Notes: generated from the sequence alone by a model not told the origin. A stretch of 64,000 nucleotides of DNA from Pseudomonas viridiflava (GCF_900601905.1 NZ_UWFA01000505.1:357657-421656), one strand, 5' to 3'; shown: positions 33,165-43,689, counted from the stretch's first letter. Program-made: numbers and translations.

Positions 33165-33689
33165 ATGACCACGGATCTGCTGCAACGCGGCAAGAACATC
33201 AAGCTGGCGATTTTCGACGTAGACGGCGTGCTGACCGATGGCCGCCTGTACTTCCTTGAAGATGGCAGCGAGTTCAAGACCTTCAATACGCTGGATGGCC
33301 AAGGCATCAAGATGCTGATCGCGTCCGGCGTGACGACAGCTATCATCAGTGGGCGTAAAACCCCGGTGGTAGAGCGCCGGGCAAAGAATCTGGGGATCGA
33401 GCACCTGTATCAGGGTCGCGAAGACAAACTGGTCGTGCTCGACGAACTGCTTGCTCAATTGGACCTGAATTACGAACAAGTCGCCTATTTGGGTGATGAT
33501 CTGCCAGACTTGCCGGTCATTCGACGTGTGGGCCTGGGCATGGCGGTCGCCAACGCGGCCAGTTTCGTCCGGCAACACGCGCACGGCATCACCCAGGCGC
33601 GTGGCGGAGAAGGCGCCGCACGTGAATTCTGCGAACTGATCATGAGCGCCCAGGGCAGTCTTGAAGCCGCCCACGCCGCCTACTTATAG
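33165..33689 (+). CDS. kdsC: 3-deoxy-manno-octulosonate-8-phosphatase KdsC
   Basis: 174 residues, HAD phosphatase without a large cap: FDVDGVLTDGRLYF (motif I with both Asp), IISGRKT (motif II) and AYLGDDLPDLPVI (motif IV). It removes phosphate from Kdo-8-P to give Kdo. GGAG eight bases upstream of the ATG. Length is standard. Confidence 0.96.
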   Translation: MTTDLLQRGKNIKLAIFDVDGVLTDGRLYFLEDGSEFKTFNTLDGQGIKMLIASGVTTAIISGRKTPVVERRAKNLGIEHLYQGREDKLVVLDELLAQLDLNYEQVAYLGDDLPDLPVIRRVGLGMAVANAASFVRQHAHGITQARGGEGAAREFCELIMSAQGSLEAAHAAYL

Positions 33690-33698
33690 AAGCCATTT

Positions 33699-34271
33699 AT
33701 GTTCAGCAAAAAGATTCGATCGTTTCTTGTCCTTGGCGTGCTGGCCTTATTGCTGGCCGCTGTAGGTTACTGGAACATCAGCCCGGAAAGCTTCATGGAT
33801 CAGCCGTCTGCAGCGGTTGACGAAAGCGCGATCGATTTTTACGCGATCAACGCGCACAGCGTCCAGTACCTGCCAGATGGCAAACTGCAGTACGAAATGA
33901 CCGCTGACAAGGTCGAGCACATCAAGGCCACCGACGTGACGATGCTGACCACGCCGGACCTGCAAATGTACCGCGGCACGCTCTTCCCCTGGCACATCCA
34001 GAGCAAGACAGGCGAGGTATCGCCCGGTGGCGAGCAGGTCGAATTGATTGATTCCGTACGCGTCGCACGAACCGACGACAAAAAACGTACGACCATTATT
34101 ACCAGCAGTCGAATGACCGTATTTCCGCAGAAGCAATATGCGCAGACCGAGCAAGCCGTTAGAATCGACGGCGCAGGCGGTGTGACCACGGCCAAGGGAA
34201 TGAAAGCGTATTTGAACGAAGGCAGGATGGACCTGCTTTCTAACGTAAGAGGACAGTATGAGGCTCGTTAA
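33699..34271 (+). CDS. lptC: LPS export protein LptC
   Basis: 190 residues: one N-terminal membrane helix (IRSFLVLGVLALLLAAVGYW) and a periplasmic beta-jellyroll (YEMTADKVEHIKATDVTMLT ... TGEVSPGGEQVELID). LptC bridges the inner-membrane LptBFG extractor to LptA. Its 3' end overlaps lptA by 14 bases, the lptA ribosome binding site lying inside it. Confidence 0.93.
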   Translation: MFSKKIRSFLVLGVLALLLAAVGYWNISPESFMDQPSAAVDESAIDFYAINAHSVQYLPDGKLQYEMTADKVEHIKATDVTMLTTPDLQMYRGTLFPWHIQSKTGEVSPGGEQVELIDSVRVARTDDKKRTTIITSSRMTVFPQKQYAQTEQAVRIDGAGGVTTAKGMKAYLNEGRMDLLSNVRGQYEAR

Positions 34272-34803
34272 AACCCTTCCTTTTTTGCTTGGCCTGGGCG
34301 CAGCACTGGGAAGCGCGAGCGCCTGGTCCCTGCCGACTGATCGCGATCAGCCGATCCACATCCAGTCCGACGACGCACAACTCGACGACAAGAAAGGCGT
34401 TGCCACTTACAAAGGCAACGTGATCATCACCCAGGGTTCGATGAAGATTACCGGCAACACGGTGACCATCACGCGTAACGCCCAGGGCGAAGTCGACGTA
34501 TTTACCTCGGTCGGCAACCTGGCCTACTACGAGCAGAAGCCTGCCGTGGACAAGCCAATCGTTCAGGCCTACGCGATTACTATCCAGTACTACGCCGCGC
34601 AAGATCGTATCGTGCTGATCGACAAGGCCAAGGTCATCAATGACGGCAACACGTCCGAAGGCGAGAAAATCGTCTACGACACCGTCAAGCAGATTGTCAG
34701 CGCCGGTCGCGCCAACGGTGGCAGCAAAGTCACCACGCCGCGTCCACGCATCGACATGGTGATCCAGCCGAAAAAGAAAACTGACCAGCAGAAGGCCCAG
34801 TAA
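34258..34803 (+). CDS. lptA: Periplasmic LPS bridge protein LptA
   Basis: 181 residues with a Sec signal (RLVKTLPFLLGLGAALGSASA) and an OstA/LptA beta-jellyroll (IHIQSDDAQLDDKKGVATYK, NVIITQGSMKITGNTVTI). It polymerises into the bridge carrying LPS across the periplasm. AGAGGA sits six bases before the ATG. The stop shares one base with the lptB ATG (TAATG). Confidence 0.95.
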   Translation: MRLVKTLPFLLGLGAALGSASAWSLPTDRDQPIHIQSDDAQLDDKKGVATYKGNVIITQGSMKITGNTVTITRNAQGEVDVFTSVGNLAYYEQKPAVDKPIVQAYAITIQYYAAQDRIVLIDKAKVINDGNTSEGEKIVYDTVKQIVSAGRANGGSKVTTPRPRIDMVIQPKKKTDQQKAQ

Positions 34804-35528
34804 TGGCGACGCTGAAAGCCCAGCATTTGGCTAAGAGCTACAAGAGTCGCCAGGTTGTTCGCGATGTGAGCCTTTCAATCGAAAGCGGTCAGATCGTTGG
34901 CTTGCTGGGCCCCAACGGCGCCGGCAAGACCACCTGCTTCTACATGATCGTCGGCCTGGTGCAAGCCGACCAGGGCCGAGTCCTGATCGACGACCTGGAC
35001 GTCAGCCACCAACCGATGCACGGTCGGGCACGCGCCGGTATCGGCTATCTGCCGCAGGAAGCGTCGATCTTTCGCAAGCTGTCGGTGTCTGACAACATCA
35101 TGGCGATCCTTGAGACCCGCCCTGAGCTGGATCGCGCGGCGCGCAACAAAGAGCTCGAAAGCCTGCTGCAGGAATTTCACATCACGCACATCCGCGACAA
35201 CCTCGGGATGAGCCTCTCCGGGGGTGAGCGCCGCCGCGTCGAGATCGCCCGAGCCCTTGCAACATCGCCGAAGTTCATCCTGCTGGATGAACCGTTCGCC
35301 GGCGTTGACCCCATTTCGGTGGGTGACATCAAGCAGATCATTCATCACTTGAAAGCCAAGGGCATCGGCGTGCTGATCACTGATCACAACGTGCGCGAAA
35401 CCCTGGATATCTGCGAGACCGCCTACATCGTCAACGATGGGCAATTGATCGCAGAAGGCGACTCGGAAACCATCCTGGCCAACCAGCTGGTCAAAGAGGT
35501 TTACCTCGGTCACGAGTTCCGCCTGTAA
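34803..35528 (+). CDS. lptB: LPS export ABC transporter ATPase LptB
   Basis: 241 residues. P-loop GPNGAGKTT (about 37-45), Q-loop GYLPQEASIFRKLSV, signature LSGGERRRVEIARALA, Walker B FILLDEPFAGVDP and switch LITDHNV all present. LptB powers extraction of LPS from the inner membrane with LptF and LptG, which are not in this window. Ends the kds-lpt run; no strong terminator precedes rpoN, so read-through is possible. Confidence 0.97.
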   Translation: MATLKAQHLAKSYKSRQVVRDVSLSIESGQIVGLLGPNGAGKTTCFYMIVGLVQADQGRVLIDDLDVSHQPMHGRARAGIGYLPQEASIFRKLSVSDNIMAILETRPELDRAARNKELESLLQEFHITHIRDNLGMSLSGGERRRVEIARALATSPKFILLDEPFAGVDPISVGDIKQIIHHLKAKGIGVLITDHNVRETLDICETAYIVNDGQLIAEGDSETILANQLVKEVYLGHEFRL

Positions 35529-35630
35529 GCGCGGGCGGCCTGAGCCGCCAGAAGGATGGCCTGGGGTGTTTCCCCATGGAGGTGGCATTAAATGCCATCA
35601 CACCCTAGGCAAACACTTCGGTTTCAGGCA

Positions 35631-35636
35631 TATAAT
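35631..35636 (+). promoter_or_regulatory. Possible rpoN -10 element
   Basis: Consensus TATAAT, 77 bases before the rpoN ATG, in the 184-bp lptB-rpoN spacer. The -35 is weak. A small palindrome TGGCATTAAATGCCA (35583-35597) lies just upstream and could be a regulator site or mRNA hairpin. Confidence 0.4.
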
Positions 35637-35712
35637 TTGCTTATGTTGGCGCTCCGGCGCTCTGTAGTGGATGGCGCATGTGCGCCGGCGAATAAGGTGT
35701 TAAGCCCCAGCC

Positions 35713-37206
35713 ATGAAACCATCGCTAGTCTTGAGAATGGGCCAGCAGCTGACGATGACGCCGCAGCTGCAACAGGCCATCCGCTTACTCCAACTGTCTA
35801 CGCTGGACCTCCAACAGGAGATTCAGGAGGCGCTGGAGTCCAATCCCATGCTGGAACGGCAGGAAGAAGGCGACGACTTCGACAACGCCGACCCGCTGGC
35901 CGACAACATTGAGCAAAAGCCCAACCCTGACGTTCAGGAACCGACCTACCAGGAATCCGCGCCGACCGTGGACAACCTCGAGGAAGGCGACTGGAATGAG
36001 CGCATTCCCAATGAACTGCCCGTAGACACTGCTTGGGAAGATGTCTACCAAACCAGCGCCAGCAGCCTGCCGAGCAATGATGATGACGAGTGGGATTTCA
36101 CCACGCGCACATCAGTGGGTGAGAGCCTGCAGAGCCATTTGCTCTGGCAGTTGAATCTCGCACCGATGTCCGACACCGATCGCCTGATCGCCGTGACGCT
36201 GATCGACTGCATCAACAATCAGGGCTACCTCGACGAAACCCTGGAAGAAATTCTCGACGCCTTTGATCCCGAGCTCGACATCGAGCTTGATGAGATCGAA
36301 GCCGTGCTGCACCGCATTCAGCAATTTGAACCGGCCGGCATCGGCGCTCGCAATCTGAGCGAATGCCTGATGCTGCAGCTGCGTCAGCTACCGGCCAAGA
36401 CTCGCTGGCTGGCTGAGGCGCAGCGCCTGGTCAGCGATTTCATCGACCTGCTGGGCAGCCGTGACTACGCGCAGCTGATGCGACGCATGAAACTCAAGGA
36501 AGACGAGCTGCGCCAGGTCATCGAGCTGGTCCAGAGCCTCAATCCACGCCCAGGCTCGCAAATCGAATCCACCGAAGCGGAATATGTTGTTCCCGACGTG
36601 ATCGTGCGCAAGGACAATGAGCGCTGGCTTGTAGAGCTCAATCAGGAATCCGTGCCGCGCCTGCGGGTCAATCCGCAGTACGCAGGCTTCGTGCGCCGGG
36701 CCGATACCAGCGCCGACAACACGTTCATGCGCAATCAGTTGCAGGAAGCCCGCTGGTTCATCAAGAGCCTGCAGAGCCGCAATGAAACGCTCATGAAGGT
36801 GGCCACCCAGATTGTCGAGCATCAGCGCGGCTTTCTAGAATATGGCGATGAGGCGATGAAGCCGTTGGTCCTGCATGACATCGCCGAAGCGGTCGGCATG
36901 CACGAATCGACAATCTCCCGTGTGACCACGCAAAAATTCATGCATACCCCGCGTGGTATTTACGAGCTGAAATATTTCTTTTCAAGCCACGTAAGCACCT
37001 CCGAAGGCGGCGAGTGTTCGTCCACAGCCATTCGCGCGATCATCAAAAAACTGGTTGCTGCGGAAAATCAGAAAAAGCCGTTGAGTGACAGCAAGATCGC
37101 TGGTTTACTGGAGGCACAAGGCATTCAAGTAGCCCGTCGCACAGTCGCCAAGTACCGCGAATCACTTGGCATAGCGCCCTCCAGCGAACGCAAGCGACTG
37201 ATGTAA
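35713..37206 (+). CDS. rpoN: RNA polymerase sigma-54 factor
   Basis: 497 residues. Region I is Gln/Leu-rich (RMGQQLTMTPQLQQAIRLLQ), the acidic region II follows (about 50-120), then the core-binding domain and the C-terminal DNA-binding part with the RpoN box ARRTVAKYRE (about 474-483). Sigma-54 directs nitrogen, flagellar and many catabolic genes with enhancer-binding ATPases. Neighbours hpf, ptsN, rapZ and ptsO are the conserved rpoN cluster. Confidence 0.98.
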   Translation: MKPSLVLRMGQQLTMTPQLQQAIRLLQLSTLDLQQEIQEALESNPMLERQEEGDDFDNADPLADNIEQKPNPDVQEPTYQESAPTVDNLEEGDWNERIPNELPVDTAWEDVYQTSASSLPSNDDDEWDFTTRTSVGESLQSHLLWQLNLAPMSDTDRLIAVTLIDCINNQGYLDETLEEILDAFDPELDIELDEIEAVLHRIQQFEPAGIGARNLSECLMLQLRQLPAKTRWLAEAQRLVSDFIDLLGSRDYAQLMRRMKLKEDELRQVIELVQSLNPRPGSQIESTEAEYVVPDVIVRKDNERWLVELNQESVPRLRVNPQYAGFVRRADTSADNTFMRNQLQEARWFIKSLQSRNETLMKVATQIVEHQRGFLEYGDEAMKPLVLHDIAEAVGMHESTISRVTTQKFMHTPRGIYELKYFFSSHVSTSEGGECSSTAIRAIIKKLVAAENQKKPLSDSKIAGLLEAQGIQVARRTVAKYRESLGIAPSSERKRLM

Positions 37207-37326
37207 CGAGAGGCCCTGTCCGACCTAGCCCACGCAGGTCGCATGCAGCCCGGGTTGCTAGCCACAGCGTTCCAGTGGCAGGCAAAAGCCTGCCTCTTTA
37301 TGCACTGGCAATAAGGAGAAAGCGGT

Positions 37327-37635
37327 ATGCAAGTCAACATCAGTGGGCACCAACTGGATGTGACCGACGCGCTACGCGACTACATCAACGAGAAACTCGG
37401 ACGATTAGAGCGCCACTTCGACAAAATAACCAATGTGCAGGTCATCATGGAGGTCGAGAAGCTGAAACAGAAAATCGAAGCCACCCTGCACATCCCCGGA
37501 GGGAAGATCGTCGCCAATGCGGAACATGATGATATGTACGCCGCGATCGATCTTCTGACCGACAAGCTGGATAGACAACTGCTCAAGCATAAGGAAAAGC
37601 AGATCGGCCACCTTCAAGGTGCGACGGCTCGCTGA
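37327..37635 (+). CDS. hpf: Ribosome hibernation promoting factor (short form)
   Basis: 102 residues, S30EA/HPF fold: QVNISGHQLDVTDALRDYIN and the basic helix region to KHKEKQIGHLQG. The short form lacks the C-terminal dimerisation domain of long HPF. It binds the 30S decoding region and silences ribosomes in stationary phase. Strong AAGGAGAAA before the ATG. Separated from rpoN by 120 bases. Confidence 0.94.
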   Translation: MQVNISGHQLDVTDALRDYINEKLGRLERHFDKITNVQVIMEVEKLKQKIEATLHIPGGKIVANAEHDDMYAAIDLLTDKLDRQLLKHKEKQIGHLQGATAR

Positions 37636-37647
37636 TACCCCCCAAAA

Positions 37648-38112
37648 ATGATCCGAATTGAAAATATCCTGACCCCCGGCCGTTCCCTTGTGAACGTGCC
37701 GGGCGGCAGCAAGAAACGCGTTCTCGAACAAATTGCCAACCTGATCGGCAAAGAAGTGCCTGATCTGGATTCGCAAACCGTGTTCGAGAGTCTTGTCGCC
37801 CGTGAAAAACTCGGGTCTACCGGTTTCGGTAATGGCATAGCCATTCCTCACTGCCGCTTGAAGGGCTGCGAATACCCGATCAGCGCATTGCTGCATCTGG
37901 ACGCCCCCGTTGATTTCGACGCCATTGATGGCGCGCCCGTGGACCTGCTGTTTGTCTTGCTGGTCCCGGAAGCAGCCACCGATGCGCACCTTGAGCTGCT
38001 GCGCCAGATAGCCAGCATGCTGGACCGCAAGGAAGTCCGTGACCGTCTCCGTAGCGCCGGTACAAACCAGGCGCTGTATCAGGTAGTGCTGGATGAGCAG
38101 AACGGGCATTAA
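37648..38112 (+). CDS. ptsN: Nitrogen-PTS EIIA component
   Basis: 154 residues, fructose-type EIIA fold. The phosphorylated His68 lies in GNGIAIPHCRL. Part of the PtsP-PtsO-PtsN phosphorelay that signals nitrogen and potassium status and does not carry sugar. 12 bases after hpf and three bases before rapZ, so co-transcribed. Confidence 0.95.
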   Translation: MIRIENILTPGRSLVNVPGGSKKRVLEQIANLIGKEVPDLDSQTVFESLVAREKLGSTGFGNGIAIPHCRLKGCEYPISALLHLDAPVDFDAIDGAPVDLLFVLLVPEAATDAHLELLRQIASMLDRKEVRDRLRSAGTNQALYQVVLDEQNGH

Positions 38113-38115
38113 ATC

Positions 38116-38973
38116 ATGCGGATGATCATCGTGAGCGGTCGCTCCGGCTCGGGCAAAAGCACGGCTCTGGATGTGCTGGAAGACAACGGCTTCTATTGCG
38201 TTGACAACCTGCCAGCCGGCTTGCTTCCCGAACTCGCCGAACGCGCGCTGATCAACACCGAGCTGGCCGAGCCGCTATTGGCCGTGTCCATCGATGCGCG
38301 TAACCTGCCGAGCCACCTGACCCGTTTCCCGCAGATGCTTGAAGAAGTGCGTTCGCGCAATATCCAGTGCGATGTGCTGTATCTGGATGCAGACGAATCG
38401 ACTCTGTTCAAGCGCTTCTCGGAAACCCGCCGTCGTCACCCGTTGAGCAATGCCAATCGCTCGCTGGCCGAAGCCATCCGCGATGAAACCACCTTGCTCG
38501 GGCCGATCATTGATCTGGCTGACCTGAAGATCAACACCACCCACCTGAACCTTTACCAGCTTCGCGACACCCTCAAGTTGCGGTTGCTCAACAAGCCGGA
38601 ACCGGGCACCGCGTTCTTGATCGAATCGTTCGGATTCAAGCGTGGCATGCCGATCGACGCCGACCTGGTATTCGATGTGCGTTGCCTGCCGAACCCGTAC
38701 TGGAAGCCTGAGCTGCGTGAGCAGTCAGGGCTGGATCAGCCTGTTGTTGATTACCTGGCCGCTCAGCCTGATGTCGAGGAGATGTTTCAGGACATCTTTA
38801 CCTACCTCAACAAATGGCTTCCGCGCTTCGCGGCCAGCAACCGCTCATATGTCACGATTGCCATTGGCTGCACTGGCGGGCACCACCGCTCGGTCTACCT
38901 GACCGAACGTCTGGGTCAGGTCCTGCAACAATCCCTCAAAAATGTTCAGGTCCGCCACCGCGACCTAAGCTGA
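38116..38973 (+). CDS. rapZ: RapZ-type RNase adaptor / nucleotide-binding protein
   Basis: 285 residues. P-loop GRSGSGKST at 8-16, Walker-B-like VLYLDADESTLFKRFSETRR and the C-terminal IGCTGGHHRSVYLTERL motif define the family. In E. coli RapZ binds the sRNA GlmZ and presents it to RNase E to control GlmS; whether pseudomonads use the same circuit is not settled. Tightly packed between ptsN and ptsO. Confidence 0.94.
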   Translation: MRMIIVSGRSGSGKSTALDVLEDNGFYCVDNLPAGLLPELAERALINTELAEPLLAVSIDARNLPSHLTRFPQMLEEVRSRNIQCDVLYLDADESTLFKRFSETRRRHPLSNANRSLAEAIRDETTLLGPIIDLADLKINTTHLNLYQLRDTLKLRLLNKPEPGTAFLIESFGFKRGMPIDADLVFDVRCLPNPYWKPELREQSGLDQPVVDYLAAQPDVEEMFQDIFTYLNKWLPRFAASNRSYVTIAIGCTGGHHRSVYLTERLGQVLQQSLKNVQVRHRDLS

Positions 38974-38989
38974 AAGGACTTTCCCTGCG

Positions 38990-39262
38990 ATGCCCGCTCG
39001 TCAAATCACCATCATCAACAAGCTGGGCCTGCACGCCCGTGCCGCCGCCAAATTCGTTGGCGTTGCAGGCAAATTCCCCTGCCAGATCCGCGTCGGCCGC
39101 AGTCCGGAAAGCATGGTCGATGGCAAAAGCATCATGGCGGTCATGATGCTTGCTGCGGGTAAAGGCACCGATATCCACTTGCTGACCGAAGGCGATGACG
39201 CACAGGCAGCGCTGGACGGGCTGGTGGAGTTGATCGAGAACAAGTTTGATGAGGGTGAGTGA
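38990..39262 (+). CDS. ptsO: Nitrogen-PTS phosphocarrier NPr
   Basis: 90 residues, HPr fold. His15 in INKLGLHARAAAKF is the phosphoacceptor and PESMVDGKSIMAVMML holds the regulatory-site serine. Passes phosphate from PtsP to PtsN. Last gene of the rpoN cluster; AAAGGA lies 11 bases upstream. Confidence 0.95.
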   Translation: MPARQITIINKLGLHARAAAKFVGVAGKFPCQIRVGRSPESMVDGKSIMAVMMLAAGKGTDIHLLTEGDDAQAALDGLVELIENKFDEGE

Positions 39263-39351
39263 ATAGAACTCGCTCGCGATGAGGTCCAGTGTTCAGAACG
39301 AATCCCGCCGTTGCCTCTGACCACACGCTGTCGTGGAGCTAACACAGGACT

Positions 39352-39441
39352 TGCAGGAGCGCGCTTGCCCGCGAGAGCGTCAGATCAGCCAACAGATTTT
39401 TCGCTGACCGAACGTATCGCGGGCAAGCGCCCTCCTACGCG
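39352..39441. repeat. REP doublet downstream of ptsO
   Basis: Arms TGCAGGAGCGCGCTTGCCCG and (inverted) CGGGCAAGCGCCCTCCTACG, roughly 23 bases each, around a 42-base middle that contains its own GTCAG/CTGAC pairing. Lies between the convergent ptsO and yjdM. Confidence 0.8.
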
Positions 39442-39474
39442 AATGCATTTCAATTCAGTTGAGTAGCAACTGCT

Positions 39475-39813
39475 TCAGCCCTTCTTCACAAACTCCGACT
39501 TCAATTTCATCGCGCCAATGCCGTCGATCTTGCAGTCGATATCGTGATCGCCATCGACCAGTCGAATGTTCTTCACCTTGGTGCCAACCTTGACCACCAG
39601 GGAGGAGCCTTTGACTTTAAGGTCCTTGATGACCGTGACGGTGTCGCCATCCTGCAGGGTGTTGCCCACCGAGTCCTTGATAACCTTGACGTCTTCGGCT
39701 GCTTCAGCGGAGCCGTCGGCGGACCATTCGTAAGCGCATTCCGGGCAGATCAGCTGGGCGCCGTCTTCGTAGGTGTATTCGGAATTGCATTTTGGGCAGG
39801 CAGGTAAGCTCAC
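39475..39813 (-). CDS. yjdM: YjdM/PhnA-family zinc-ribbon protein
   Basis: 112 residues: N-terminal zinc ribbon CPKCNSEYTYEDGAQLICPEC (two CxxC pairs) and a C-terminal SH3-like part (VSV-like DTVTVIKDLKVKGSSLVVKV ... IDCKIDGIGAMKLK). Often labelled alkylphosphonate utilisation protein PhnA, but the family has no proven phosphonate role. The start is GTG at 39813 with GAGAA upstream. Stands alone. Confidence 0.9.
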   Translation of the reverse strand: MSLPACPKCNSEYTYEDGAQLICPECAYEWSADGSAEAAEDVKVIKDSVGNTLQDGDTVTVIKDLKVKGSSLVVKVGTKVKNIRLVDGDHDIDCKIDGIGAMKLKSEFVKKG

Positions 39814-39867
39814 GGTATTCTCGCGTCAAAGGGTAAAAACCATGGATTATAAGGGGTTTTTACCTTG

Positions 39868-39897
39868 ATGAGGGCGCGAATCTCGTCGCGCCCTCAT
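39868..39897. other. Perfect hairpin after the ZIP transporter gene
   Basis: ATGAGGGCGCGA and TCGCGCCCTCAT form a perfect 12-bp stem around six bases, five bases beyond the ZIP stop. There is no T-run on the minus strand, so it is a weak terminator candidate or an mRNA 3'-end structure. Confidence 0.5.
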
Positions 39898-39902
39898 GCC
39901 CT

Positions 39903-40787
39903 TCAACCCAAGGCCGTATCCATGACCATCATCAGGCAAAAGCCGACAACCAATCCGAGGCTCGCCACTCTGTCGTGACCGTTGCGCCGGGACTCGGGAA
40001 TGATCTCCTGCGTCACCACCAGCAGCATGGCACCAGCGGCGAATGCCAGACCCAAAGGCAGCAGCAATTCGGCGATGGCCACTAGCCAGGCGCACAGCAA
40101 CGCGAAAACCGGCTCGACCAACCCCGATGCAGCGCCGATCAGAAAGGCCTTGAAGCGCGACATCCCTGCCCCGGCCAGCACCAGCGCGATGACCAGTCCT
40201 TCCGGTACATCCTGAATGGCAATACCCATGGCCAGGCTGTCGGCATCGGGCAGCCCGCCGCCCGCCGAGACGCCAATGGCCATGCCTTCGGGAATGTTGT
40301 GGGCAATGATCGCGATCACGAACAGCCAGATGCGTGGCGCGATGGCTGGAAGCGCCTCACCGCTCAAAGGCGAACCTTTGGAAACGAGGTGATCGACCAC
40401 GAACAAGCCGATGGCCCCCAGGAATATCCCGAGGCTGACCAGACCACCAGCGCCCCAAGGCGTAAAGCCTAGGTTTTCTGCTGCGGCCAGGCCGGGCACG
40501 ATCAGGGAAAACGCCGTCGCCGCCAGCATCACCCCGGCACCAAAGCCCAGCAGGCCATCGGACACCGAAGCCGGCATGCCGCGGATGACCAGCACCGGGA
40601 CCGCGCCCAATGCGGTGCCAAGCGCGCAAATCGCTCCGCCTTCCAGCGCCCGCATCAAGCGCGGCTCCAGGTCCAACCATTCAAGGCCTTGAGAAACCAG
40701 GAGCGCCATACCTGCCAACAGCAGAACCGAACCCAATGCCAGGCGAAACAACCGCCCACTGCTGATGGTGAGTATTTCCGTGCGCAT
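39903..40787 (-). CDS. ZIP-family divalent metal transporter
   Basis: 294 residues, about eight membrane helices. The ZIP core is visible in AIIAHNIPEGMAIGVSAGGG and MGIAIQDVPEGLVIALVLAG, where the His and two Glu line the metal path, and in GFGAGVMLAATAFSLIVPGL. Likely imports zinc, iron or manganese. It follows sodA by 29 bases in the same direction, so it may belong to the Fur-controlled operon; manganese or iron supply for SodA would make sense, but that is inference. Confidence 0.9.
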   Translation of the reverse strand: MRTEILTISSGRLFRLALGSVLLLAGMALLVSQGLEWLDLEPRLMRALEGGAICALGTALGAVPVLVIRGMPASVSDGLLGFGAGVMLAATAFSLIVPGLAAAENLGFTPWGAGGLVSLGIFLGAIGLFVVDHLVSKGSPLSGEALPAIAPRIWLFVIAIIAHNIPEGMAIGVSAGGGLPDADSLAMGIAIQDVPEGLVIALVLAGAGMSRFKAFLIGAASGLVEPVFALLCAWLVAIAELLLPLGLAFAAGAMLLVVTQEIIPESRRNGHDRVASLGLVVGFCLMMVMDTALG

Positions 40788-40816
40788 AAACTGCCTTGGA
40801 TCTGATTATTGAAGGT

Positions 40817-41428
40817 TCAGGCCAGCGCAGCCTGATAACGCCGAGCGACTTCCGCCCAGTTGATGACGTTGTAAAACGCGTTGATGTATTCGGGGCGACG
40901 GTTCTGATAGAGCAGGTAATACGCGTGCTCCCAGACATCCAGCCCCAGAATGGGCGTATTGCCGTTCATCAACGGGCTGTCCTGGTTGCCGCTGCTTTCC
41001 ACCACCAGGTTTTTTTGCGGGGTAACGCTCAGCCATGCCCAGCCACTGCCGAAACGGGTCAGCGCAGCTTTGGTGAAAGCCTCTTTGAAGGCATCGAAGC
41101 CACCGAGCTGCTCGTCGATCGCCTTGGCCACCGGGCCTTCGGGCAAGCCGCCGCCGGTTGGCGCCATGACCGCCCAGAACAACGAATGGTTGGCGTGACC
41201 GCCGCCCTGATTGATGACCGCCGAGCGCAGCTTTTCAGGCAGTTGGCCGACAGCAGCGACGAGTTTTTCGATGGGCCATTCAGCCCACTCAGTACCCTCA
41301 ACGGCGGCGTTGAGGTTATTGATGTAGGTCTGGTGGTGCTTGCTGTAGTGGATCTCCATGGTTTGCGCATCAATGTGCGGTTCCAGGGCGTCGTAGGCAT
41401 AGGGCAAGGCAGGCAGGGTAAACGGCAT
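40817..41428 (-). CDS. sodA: Superoxide dismutase, Mn type
   Basis: 203 residues. Metal ligands His27 (MEIHYSKHHQTY), His81 (GGGHANHSLFW), and the Asp and His of DVWEHAYYLLYQ. NQDSPLM with its Gln points to the manganese form rather than iron. Converts superoxide to peroxide and oxygen. The ATG at 41428 has GGAG nine bases upstream; the longer frame upstream lies inside orfX. Last of fagA-fumC-orfX-sodA, made when iron is scarce. Confidence 0.95.
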   Translation of the reverse strand: MPFTLPALPYAYDALEPHIDAQTMEIHYSKHHQTYINNLNAAVEGTEWAEWPIEKLVAAVGQLPEKLRSAVINQGGGHANHSLFWAVMAPTGGGLPEGPVAKAIDEQLGGFDAFKEAFTKAALTRFGSGWAWLSVTPQKNLVVESSGNQDSPLMNGNTPILGLDVWEHAYYLLYQNRRPEYINAFYNVINWAEVARRYQAALA

Positions 41429-41429
41429 A

Positions 41430-41891
41430 TCAATGTACTCCGTAATAAAGGCCGGACGTGGCGGCGGCATTGCGTTGCAGAGACGAGCGCGAGTGTTCGC
41501 CGCCGCTGTTGAGCAGCCGATGGGTTCGTGGGTATTCGCCGTGCTCGCTGATGAAACCCAGCAGCTCGGCATAGGTTTTACTGCTGTGGCGCAGCGCGGC
41601 CTGGCGTAATGACGGGGGCAGACGCTGATCCTGCATGACCTGCAGCAACCGCTGATGGATCGCGCAGAGATACTCGGCGCTCTCCTCCGGCTGCCCCAGG
41701 CTCAAATGCAGGTCCGCCAGGTTGTGGTGGGATATGACACAGGCGGCCACCGCTTCATCAGGGTTGGGCCACCGCTCGAACAACACCTGAGCCAATGCCA
41801 GCGCCTGTAGATACAGCTCACGGGCGTCAACCAGCTCACCCGCAATGAAACAGTGATTGGCTCTTTCAATGGTGCGTTTCCAATGCTCCAT
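41430..41891 (-). CDS. Conserved hypothetical (orfX of the fumC-sodA operon)
   Basis: 153 residues. I recognise it by position as the unnamed gene between fumC and sodA in Pseudomonas. The protein is helical, with TPR-like spacing (RANHCFIAGELVDARELYLQ; HNLADLHLSLGQPEESAEYL), no signal peptide and no membrane helix. Function unknown; a scaffold role is possible. GAGGAG lies eight bases before the ATG at 41891. The stop is one base before the sodA ATG, so the two are co-translated. Confidence 0.85.
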   Translation of the reverse strand: MEHWKRTIERANHCFIAGELVDARELYLQALALAQVLFERWPNPDEAVAACVISHHNLADLHLSLGQPEESAEYLCAIHQRLLQVMQDQRLPPSLRQAALRHSSKTYAELLGFISEHGEYPRTHRLLNSGGEHSRSSLQRNAAATSGLYYGVH

Positions 41892-41921
41892 GGCGCGACT
41901 CCTCAAGCGATGGCCGACAGG

Positions 41922-43290
<1,369 letters not shown>

Positions 43291-43298
<8 letters not shown>

Positions 43299-43689
43299 CG
43301 CAGTTTCCTTGCACCAGTTCAGAGGGAGAAATCGAGGGTTGCAGCAGACAGGTCGACAATTGCCAGGTGCAGGCCTGCCAACGCTGCTGGTCGGCCGGTG
43401 ACTGGATCAGCGCCTGCAGATCGCGCAGCGGCCGCCATGCCTGATCCACGCACAGCGAACGCCAATGCCAGGGCAGCATTGTGTCGCGAGCGGTATCCAT
43501 CAGCAGACGGAAAGAGGTTTCAGCGATCATCCGCTGAGGAGTGGCAGTGAAGCGCGCCAGATATCGCCCTTCGGCCAGATAGTGGTCAATCAGCCGAGGT
43601 TCGTCGGGTGTCAGGGCACAGCGAATTCGAAAACTCAGCGTTCGCCAGTTTTCCAGGTGCGCAGGAGGCGTATGCAAAACAGGACCCAT
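43291..43689 (-). CDS. fagA: Fur-associated gene product FagA-like protein
   Basis: 132 residues of unknown function. Named by position: first gene of the fagA-fumC-orfX-sodA operon known in P. aeruginosa, directly behind a Fur box. The protein is soluble, Trp-rich (LPWHWRSLCVDQAWRPL), without a recognisable domain. The start is uncertain: ATG at 43689 or GTG at 43695, both with poor ribosome binding sites and a leader of only about 20 bases. Its end overlaps fumC by eight bases. Confidence 0.75.

Noticed and set aside
37207..37326. A small gene between rpoN and hpf
   Set aside because: The 120-bp spacer has no frame with start, ribosome binding site and sensible composition; it more likely carries the hpf promoter.
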